IMG/VR virus record: IMGVR_UViG_3300008113_006343
Span: 1-27,922 of that record
Length of the DNA stretch: 27,922 nucleotides
Source: a virus
Strand: one strand, 5' to 3'
Position 1 is the first letter of the stretch. Every line of letters begins with the position of its first letter. This document shows positions 23,273-27,922 of the stretch, one piece after another. Position numbers and translations under genes: made by a program. The notes beneath the pieces are model-generated. The model worked only from the letters and a program-made list of their open reading frames with translations. It was not told the origin of the DNA and searched no databases.

Positions 23273-23321
23273 AGGGGTGCTCAGGTGAGGCCCCTAACAA
23301 TTCTTGCTTATTAAAGGAGAA
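23273..23321 (+). promoter_or_regulatory. hsp20 leader: ROSE-like RNA thermometer candidate
   Basis: First hairpin: AGGGG (23273-23277) with CCCCT (23291-23295), extended inside by CTC/GAG (23280-23282 with 23287-23289). Second: TCTTGCTT (23302-23309) with the ribosome-binding AAGGAGA (23314-23320), loop ATTA, plus an extra U-A pair outside (23301-23321), one bulged G (23306) and a U-G pair. The order, pairing and bulge are the same as in the dnaK leader while the loops differ, which suggests conserved function. Confidence 0.65.
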
Positions 23322-23327
23322 CTTAAA

Positions 23328-23768
23328 ATGACAACATTAACAAGATTTGACACACAAAGCCTAGCCAAGGCTCTAGTTGGCTTTGATCGAATGTTTGATA
23401 CTTTCGAACATAGATTTGCTAATCAACTAGCAACTAATTATCCACCCCATAACGTTATTAAAACTGACGATACCCATTATGTTATCGAAATTGCAGTAGC
23501 CGGTTTCAAACGTAACGAAATTGCTGTTGAAGTTGAACAGGATATTTTAACTGTTCGCGGAGCCAGCGACACATTAAATGAATCAGTAACTCGTCAGTAT
23601 CTTCATAGAGGTCTAAGTAGCAGAGACTTTGAACGTAGCTGGCAACTTGCTGAGCATATGGTAGTCAAGGGTGCTGAAATTCGAGACGGTGTACTCACAA
23701 TCAATCTTGAGTATGTGATTCCGGAAGAAAAGAAGGCACGTATCATTGACGTTGTAGAGGTTAAGTAA
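23328..23768 (+). CDS. Small heat-shock protein Hsp20 (IbpA-like)
   Basis: 146 residues from the ATG at 23328; an upstream in-frame TTG lies inside the leader. The alpha-crystallin domain spans about 38-130: HYVIEIAVAGFKRNEIAVEVEQDILTVRG, the segment FERSWQLAEHMVVKGAEI, and the closing GVLTINLEYVIPE. A short C-terminal tail (RIIDVVEVK) carries an I-x-V-like motif used for oligomer contacts. It binds unfolding proteins without ATP and hands them to DnaK, encoded just upstream. T4-like marine phages often encode Hsp20. Confidence 0.95.
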   Translation: MTTLTRFDTQSLAKALVGFDRMFDTFEHRFANQLATNYPPHNVIKTDDTHYVIEIAVAGFKRNEIAVEVEQDILTVRGASDTLNESVTRQYLHRGLSSRDFERSWQLAEHMVVKGAEIRDGVLTINLEYVIPEEKKARIIDVVEVK

Positions 23769-23774
23769 TATAAT
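23746..23774 (+). promoter_or_regulatory. Strong sigma70-type promoter for clpS
   Basis: TTGACG (23746-23751), 17 bases, TATAAT (23769-23774): 11 of 12 consensus positions. The -35 lies inside the end of hsp20. The predicted start is about 23781, leaving a 34-nt leader with a GGAGAAA ribosome-binding site before clpS at 23815. Confidence 0.75.
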
Positions 23775-23775
23775 A

Positions 23776-23795
23776 GAGGGAAGGAAACTTCCCTC
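23776..23795 (+). other. Perfect GNRA hairpin between hsp20 and clpS
   Basis: GAGGGAAG (23776-23783) and CTTCCCTC (23788-23795) form an 8-bp stem with a GAAA tetraloop. There is no T-run, so it is not a standard terminator. On read-through RNA from hsp20 it could protect the upstream message end or set expression of clpS; a transcript from 23781 would lack its left arm. Confidence 0.7.
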
Positions 23796-23814
23796 ACTTC
23801 CATGGAGAAATAAA

Positions 23815-24117
23815 ATGGCAGCTACTGATATCGTATTAGACGAAAAAATCAAACAAAAAATTGAAGAACCTAAAAAATGGAAGGTTATTCTATTAAATGA
23901 CGATCATACTCCGATGGATTTTGTAATTGGAGTACTTACTGAAATCTTTAAACACACTCAAGAAACAGCTAAAGATATCACAATAAAGATACATACAGAA
24001 GGCAGCGGAATTGCTGGCGTTTATAGCTATGAGATTGCTGAAGTAAAATCTGTAGAAACTGTAAACCTTGCTCGTTCAAATGGATTTCCTCTGCAAATCA
24101 AAATGGAGGAAGAATGA
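23815..24117 (+). CDS. clpS: ClpS adaptor
   Basis: 100 residues. The N-degron pocket is present: LLNDDHTPMDFVIGVL with N28, D29, D30 and M34, and H60 in KIHTEGSGIAGVYSYEIAE. The flexible N-terminal segment (1-20) that enters ClpA is kept. ClpS delivers proteins with N-terminal Phe, Leu, Trp or Tyr to host ClpAP. A phage copy could redirect this proteolysis, perhaps against host or surplus phage proteins. RBS GGAGAAA precedes the ATG. It overlaps the heme oxygenase gene by ATGA. Confidence 0.95.
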   Translation: MAATDIVLDEKIKQKIEEPKKWKVILLNDDHTPMDFVIGVLTEIFKHTQETAKDITIKIHTEGSGIAGVYSYEIAEVKSVETVNLARSNGFPLQIKMEEE

Positions 24118-24662
24118 GTTTAAAAGAGCTCACACACGAACAGCACAGAACAGCCGAGACACAGCCTTTTGTCAAGGTATTATTTTCTGGCAAGATAGAT
24201 CCAAAGATTTATGCTATCTATCTTTTTAATCAACACAGAATGTATGACGTATTAGAAGCCTGCGCTATGATGCACGGGCTTCTAAACGATTATCCTACAA
24301 TTCGTAGAAGTCCAAATATTTTTTCAGATTTTGAAGAATTATGGGAAGACAAAAACAGTCGTCCCAACATATTACCTTCAACCGATCGTTACATCAAATA
24401 TGTAATGTCGATTAAAGATGATCCTAAAAAGTTGTTGGCACACTTATATGTTAGGCACTTTGGAGACCTAAGCGGCGGACAAATGATAGCCAAACGTGTT
24501 CCAGGAAACGGTAAGTATTATCAATTCGATGGTGACACTGATCAAATCAAAAATATACTTAGACAAAAATTAGATGATAGTCTGGCAGACGAAGCTCGTG
24601 TTTGCTTTCAATATGCTACTGAATTTTTTCAAGACATGATGAGTGTAGTAGATGCAAAGTAA
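24114..24662 (+). CDS. ho1: Heme oxygenase
   Basis: 182 residues of the canonical HO-1 type. The proximal heme ligand is H11 in THEQHRTAE. The distal helix motif GDLSGGQMIAKRV is complete. The length is short, lacking a membrane tail, as in cyanobacterial and phage enzymes. It opens heme to biliverdin IX-alpha, iron and CO using ferredoxin electrons. The next gene reduces biliverdin, so the pair forms a pigment pathway; released iron could also feed the iron proteins encoded here. Its 3' end overlaps the next gene by 11 nt. Confidence 0.93.
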   Translation: MSLKELTHEQHRTAETQPFVKVLFSGKIDPKIYAIYLFNQHRMYDVLEACAMMHGLLNDYPTIRRSPNIFSDFEELWEDKNSRPNILPSTDRYIKYVMSIKDDPKKLLAHLYVRHFGDLSGGQMIAKRVPGNGKYYQFDGDTDQIKNILRQKLDDSLADEARVCFQYATEFFQDMMSVVDAK

Positions 24663-25338
24663 AGTTTGGGATACGCTGATTAATATCCAGCAATTACTAG
24701 AAAGGAAGTTTAATGAAACAGGCACAGAAGTCTTTGAGACGGGTATGGATCGCTTCAATAGCCCTGGTTGGGTTAATCGTGTTTGGACCAGTAGCAGTTA
24801 TCGTAGGGCTCACGTTGATGTTGTGGATGCTAGGGAGACCAAAGGTCTCTGGATGATGCATTGTTGTGTGTTCCCGCATACACACAATCCTGCTCCTATA
24901 TTTGGTTTTGATGTTATTGCTGGCAAAAACAAAATTACAGGTTGTTTTATAGACTATAGTCCTGCAGGCGATTCGGAGCATCCTATGTTAGAATGGTTTG
25001 CAGATGAATCTAACAAACTAGACTGGAACAAGAAACGTAAACTACCAGACTGGGCTGAGCGTATCTTTAGTTCTAGCATGATTGCCGCAGGTAATGTAAG
25101 TGATGAAACTGAATTAGCACAAATAGAAAGCCTTGCACAAACTGCTATCAATCATTATTTAGAAACTGTGGGCGAAACTAATCGCACAACAGATAACACA
25201 GCACATGAGCAAAACTACTATGCTCAGAATCAAAAAATGAATCCTCATACTCCTAAAGTTATGACTAGCTTAGGACTAAATGAGGAAGATGTTAGGGTCT
25301 TTATACAAGACTGTTTATTTCCTGAGATTAAATTATGA
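24652..25338 (+). CDS. pcyX: Ferredoxin-dependent bilin reductase (PebS/PcyX-like)
   Basis: 228 residues, the length of phage PebS/PcyX. Family features: VWTSSSYRRAHVDVVDAR, the substrate pocket MMHCCVFP and PIFGFDVIAGKNKITGCFID with a catalytic-type Asp D87, the DYSPAG loop, and the C-terminal QNYYAQNQKMNPHTPKVM. These enzymes reduce biliverdin with ferredoxin. PebS and PcyX do a four-electron reduction to phycoerythrobilin; PcyX was described from uncultured oceanic phages not linked to cyanobacteria. The symbol pcyX is my best guess; PebS, PcyA or PebA cannot be excluded without a tree. It follows ho1 directly, as in those phages. Confidence 0.85.
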   Translation: MQSKVWDTLINIQQLLERKFNETGTEVFETGMDRFNSPGWVNRVWTSSSYRRAHVDVVDARETKGLWMMHCCVFPHTHNPAPIFGFDVIAGKNKITGCFIDYSPAGDSEHPMLEWFADESNKLDWNKKRKLPDWAERIFSSSMIAAGNVSDETELAQIESLAQTAINHYLETVGETNRTTDNTAHEQNYYAQNQKMNPHTPKVMTSLGLNEEDVRVFIQDCLFPEIKL

Positions 25339-25994
25339 GTGATTTTACAAAAAATATTTTTGCTACACCAGTATACGCAGCAGTTAGTGATAATGTTGCT
25401 ATCCAAGAACTTATTTGTAACCTATTGTACAAATGGAAAGAAGAAACCTTTGATAAAATGAAAGCATCGGGTGTTCCTATGAACGGGCTTATGAGCTATC
25501 ATTGGGATCTTAACACAGAATCTAACAGCAGAACTGATTTTGAAAAATTTGGTATTACCACATTTTATACCGGTAATCTAGCAGAAAACCCAGAGTGGGC
25601 TCCAGTAGTACAGTTTATACAAAACGTATCTTCTGGACTCCTTGATAGCGATTATCAAGGAAAAATTGCAATTACAAATATGTGGGCTACAATTTATCCT
25701 AAAGGTTCTTATGTTCCTGAGCACATACATAACAATAGCCTTTTTAGTGGTGTTTATTATGCTAAAGCTGAACCTTATTGCGGTAATTTAGTATTCAAAG
25801 ACCCTGCGTATGTGGCTAAAAGCATGAGTTCCAAAATTGCTAGTGGGTTTCCTACAGTACCTATTGTGCATACTCAAGAAGTTGAAAGCGGATTAATGAC
25901 GCTATTTCCTAGTTGGCTTCCACATATGAGTCAGCCAAACGAGTCAGAATCTGACAGAATTATTGTAAGTTTTAATCTAGATTTTCCTAGTTGA
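25335..25994 (+). CDS. 2OG-Fe(II) oxygenase, marine-phage family
   Basis: 219 residues, overlapping the bilin reductase gene by ATGA. The family (TIGR02466/PF13759-type) is widespread in marine T4-like phages. Iron and cosubstrate residues are H130 and H132 in VPEHIHNN, H197 in FPSWLPHMSQ, and R208 in DRIIVSFN. The substrate is unknown. Being translationally coupled to the bilin genes it may act on the same pathway or simply share iron; no evidence decides. It is only distantly similar to the truncated oxygenase at 14843. Confidence 0.9.
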   Translation: MSDFTKNIFATPVYAAVSDNVAIQELICNLLYKWKEETFDKMKASGVPMNGLMSYHWDLNTESNSRTDFEKFGITTFYTGNLAENPEWAPVVQFIQNVSSGLLDSDYQGKIAITNMWATIYPKGSYVPEHIHNNSLFSGVYYAKAEPYCGNLVFKDPAYVAKSMSSKIASGFPTVPIVHTQEVESGLMTLFPSWLPHMSQPNESESDRIIVSFNLDFPS

Positions 25995-25999
25995 TCTCT

Positions 26000-26007
26000 A
26001 ATAAATA
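26000..26007 (+). promoter_or_regulatory. Late promoter box AATAAATA, predicted leaderless
   Basis: AATAAATA matches NATAAATA just after the upstream stop. Seven bases separate it from the ATG at 26015, where a T4-like late start would fall. No ribosome-binding site is seen. Confidence 0.65.
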
Positions 26008-26014
26008 GTTAACT

Positions 26015-27637
26015 ATGAGATCACACGACTTTATCTTCGAAGCTAGCCTAGCACCAAAAACATTTTATAAGCGTGACCGCTTACAAAATTTAGTAAAACG
26101 TCTTGCTGAAAAAGACGATTTTATGACCACAGATGGCGAATATGTTAAAATACCTGTTACTAGAGATGAATTAACATATTTGCGAGATCTTCTTAGAACA
26201 AACTATGATGCTCAAGGTAATGTTATTACCAACAAACGTATGCCAAACACTATCGGCGGAGTTCCTCTTAGTAAGTTAATGAAAACTAATGACTTTGGCG
26301 GCAAAGGCGGTATCGGAGCCAAAGGCGAAGCAGAAGGTAAAGCTAACATAGGGCCTACTACAGAAGCAATGAAAGCTATTGCTATCTTTACTAGACTAGT
26401 TAATAGAAATAAGCCATCTATTGATGTTAATGATTGGCGTCGAGTTGCTAGCATTATGAAAGATAATGCAACAGATGTTCGAGAAAAAGGTAAAACTGTA
26501 TCTACAACATCAAGCGAAATGTCTAAGAGAGTCTACGATGCTAGCAAGAAAGTTCAAGACATAATTAAGTTAAACATACAATTAAGCACACCACCTTTTC
26601 TACGTGCAGTTGATGTCAACGAAGCTGACAAACAAGCCTGGGGAACTCTACAGGGTATTATTAATTACGTAAATTCAGAATCGGATGTACAAAAATATAA
26701 TAGATTCTTTACTAACAATAATAAACGAGATCCTTTAAACATTGGCGTAGTTGGTATAGGTGGAGACAAAGTAGACATTCTTGCTACTAGAACAGAACCA
26801 AACGGCGACGAAAGACCTTTAAGTCATTTAAGTATGAGTATTAAAGCTGGCAGTTCTATGTACGAACAATCAAGCGGTATGAATACTGAAGGTATTGAAA
26901 AACTCTATGATATATTAGGAATAGATCCTTTATCAGCAGCTGATGCTATGAGAGCCACAGGTTTTGTAAGCAAAGATAAGAAAAAAGAAGATACACCTGA
27001 ACAAGCAAAGGCTCGAGTTGCAGCAGTTCAAGAAATTTATCAAATATTAGGTATGCAGTTAGAAACTTACATTAATTCAAAAAATGATAACGGTGAAGCT
27101 GACTACATTCAAACTTTTTTAGGTAAACTAAAAAACAGTATTCAAGGTGATCAACGATTAGTATATGTAAACTTTGATGCAAGAGGTACATATAATAAAT
27201 TAAATCCGCAGGTTATTGATATTTTAGCCAAACATATCGATCTAGGTGTTACTGTAGATATGGAGTCTAAGTCTACACCTTATATCTATATCATAGATAA
27301 AATTAGCGGCAAACCTATTATTCACATACGATTAGCAATACTAAAATCGGGTAGAATGACTAATACATTTGAATTAGACTATCTACTAGATTTAGTGCGT
27401 GATGCGTTGAAAAAGAACAATGCTGCTACAGCTCAAACTCAGCAGCAACCAGCAGTATCTACTGATACTAAAACGCAACAACCAGCAGTATCTACACAAG
27501 AAAAACCTATTAATTTAGGCCCTACAGATGCAGAACCTGGTAAAGTACCTACAAAAACCAAAACTGGTCCAAAAAACAAACCTGTTGCAACAACACCTGT
27601 TTCGGATATTGAAGACGAAGCGCCAGTAAAAGTATAG
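26015..27637 (+). CDS. Large phage protein with capsid-targeting-like N-terminus
   Basis: 540 residues. The start MRSHDFIFEASL mirrors the capsid-targeting peptides of T4 internal proteins (MKTYQEFIAEA), with I7-F8-E9/A10 fitting the T4 prohead protease rule (Leu/Ile-x-Glu). Residues 245-290 read DKVDILATRTEP ... LSHLSMSIKAGS, a D...(x)K layout seen in PD-(D/E)XK nuclease folds; this is only suggestive. The last 80 residues are Pro/Thr/Gln-rich with a direct repeat (QQPAVST twice) and are probably disordered. I infer a protein packed in the head and delivered with DNA, under a late promoter. Confidence 0.75.
   Translation: MRSHDFIFEASLAPKTFYKRDRLQNLVKRLAEKDDFMTTDGEYVKIPVTRDELTYLRDLLRTNYDAQGNVITNKRMPNTIGGVPLSKLMKTNDFGGKGGIGAKGEAEGKANIGPTTEAMKAIAIFTRLVNRNKPSIDVNDWRRVASIMKDNATDVREKGKTVSTTSSEMSKRVYDASKKVQDIIKLNIQLSTPPFLRAVDVNEADKQAWGTLQGIINYVNSESDVQKYNRFFTNNNKRDPLNIGVVGIGGDKVDILATRTEPNGDERPLSHLSMSIKAGSSMYEQSSGMNTEGIEKLYDILGIDPLSAADAMRATGFVSKDKKKEDTPEQAKARVAAVQEIYQILGMQLETYINSKNDNGEADYIQTFLGKLKNSIQGDQRLVYVNFDARGTYNKLNPQVIDILAKHIDLGVTVDMESKSTPYIYIIDKISGKPIIHIRLAILKSGRMTNTFELDYLLDLVRDALKKNNAATAQTQQQPAVSTDTKTQQPAVSTQEKPINLGPTDAEPGKVPTKTKTGPKNKPVATTPVSDIEDEAPVKV
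27446..27495 (+). repeat. 17-bp direct repeat in the C-terminal linker
   Basis: CAACCAGCAGTATCTAC occurs at 27446-27462 and again at 27479-27495, period 33 bp, encoding QQPAVST twice. It lies in the disordered tail of the large protein and probably arose by recent tandem duplication. Confidence 0.85.
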
Positions 27638-27656
27638 TTTTATTCCTTTAAAGCTA

Positions 27657-27664
27657 TATAAATA
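27657..27664 (+). promoter_or_regulatory. T4-type late promoter box TATAAATA, predicted leaderless
   Basis: Exact TATAAATA, the second perfect box in the window. The ATG at 27671 begins 6 bases later, where the transcript should start. No ribosome-binding site lies between. Confidence 0.75.
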
Positions 27665-27670
27665 GCATAC

Positions 27671-27922
27671 ATGGAAATATTAGCACTTTTATTCCTTTTT
27701 CAAATCAAGCACTGGTACGCTGATTTTAAGATCCAAACCTACATGCAGACTGTTAAGAAAGGCGTGTGGTTAGATCCTATCGGCATAAGCCATACTGTTG
27801 ATCATATCTGGACAACGTTAGTTGTTCTAATGATTTTTAATTTCTTTCATCCATTAAATGCATTTGTTATTGTTTTTATAGCTATAGCAGAAGGCATTTA
27901 TCATTACATGATAGATTACACT
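27671..27922 (+). CDS. Membrane protein, DUF3307-like (partial, runs off the end)
   Basis: 84 codons are open to the window edge. The sequence EILALLFLFQIKHWYADFKIQ plus YMQTVKKGVW, then GISHTVDHIWTTLVVLMIF and LNAFVIVFIAIAEGIYHYM, suggests three membrane helices. The FQIKHWYADFKIQ segment and the later His residues resemble DUF3307, a family of small membrane proteins in phages and bacteria with no known function. The ATG lies 6 bases after a consensus late box and has no ribosome-binding site. The C-terminus is missing. Confidence 0.8.
   Translation, partial: MEILALLFLFQIKHWYADFKIQTYMQTVKKGVWLDPIGISHTVDHIWTTLVVLMIFNFFHPLNAFVIVFIAIAEGIYHYMIDYT

Noticed and set aside
1-27922. CRISPR array, insertion sequence or attachment site
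   Set aside because: No regularly spaced repeats, no transposase or integrase, and no terminal inverted repeats were found by eye.

Overview
This window reads as part of a large, AT-rich, T4-like tailed-phage (myovirus) genome. Every gene I can support lies on the + strand, and genes are packed end to end with ATGA or TAATG overlaps. Several genes are preceded by the T4/cyanophage-type late promoter box (TATAAATA, generally NATAAATA). Structural and internal-head-like genes alternate with host-derived metabolic genes. I see no tRNA, rRNA, CRISPR array, integrase or transposase. The host is unknown. The iscU gene and a His-rich secreted protein look proteobacterial and no photosystem gene is present, so an aquatic heterotrophic proteobacterium is my inference.

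Layout. 1-180: end of a structural gene and a terminator. 190-4750: late-type block of small phage proteins, a nucleotidyltransferase-fold protein, and an apparent internal-head protein whose C-terminus needs a -1 frameshift at an A9G run. 4750-7550: RecB-like exonuclease, a beta-helix tail fibre/spike, and an unknown. 7574-12814: ribonucleotide reductase block (nrdA with an in-frame UGA, class II aldolase, nrdB, glutaredoxin, small barrel protein, HAD nucleotidase). 12811-16085: D-amino-acid dehydrogenase-like flavoenzyme, histone H1-like protein, His-rich secreted protein, iscU (3' end lost), 2OG-Fe(II) oxygenase (5' end lost), iscA and an unknown. 16118-19597: conserved phage protein, SleB lysis enzyme with a three-helix membrane protein, terminator, large membrane protein with a second A9G frameshift site, a conserved unknown and ribosomal protein bS21. 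19629-21292: DEDDh exonuclease and GMP reductase. 21300-24117: dnaK, hsp20 and clpS. 24114-25994: heme oxygenase, ferredoxin-dependent bilin reductase (PebS/PcyX-like) and a second 2OG oxygenase. 26015-end: a large protein with a capsid-targeting-like N-terminus, and a partial DUF3307-like membrane protein.

How the parts may work together. The nucleotide genes supply dNTPs from host nucleotides. Iron links many products: NrdB, IscU/IscA, two 2OG oxygenases, and heme oxygenase, which releases iron while feeding the bilin reductase. DnaK, Hsp20 and ClpS form a proteostasis set.

The most interesting signals are regulatory. (1) dnaK and hsp20 share a 5' leader whose last hairpin pairs UCUUGCUU with AAGGAGA of the ribosome-binding site, with one bulged G. 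This matches the U(U/C)GCU design of ROSE RNA thermometers. (2) Both the late boxes and two near-perfect sigma70 promoters lie so close to start codons that the predicted transcripts are leaderless, in a phage that carries its own bS21. (3) Two unrelated genes carry the same in-register A AAA AAG slippery site, with protein-like sequence continuing in the -1 frame. (4) nrdA is interrupted by one in-frame UGA replacing one residue. (5) iscU and an oxygenase gene are joined at what looks like a deletion junction.
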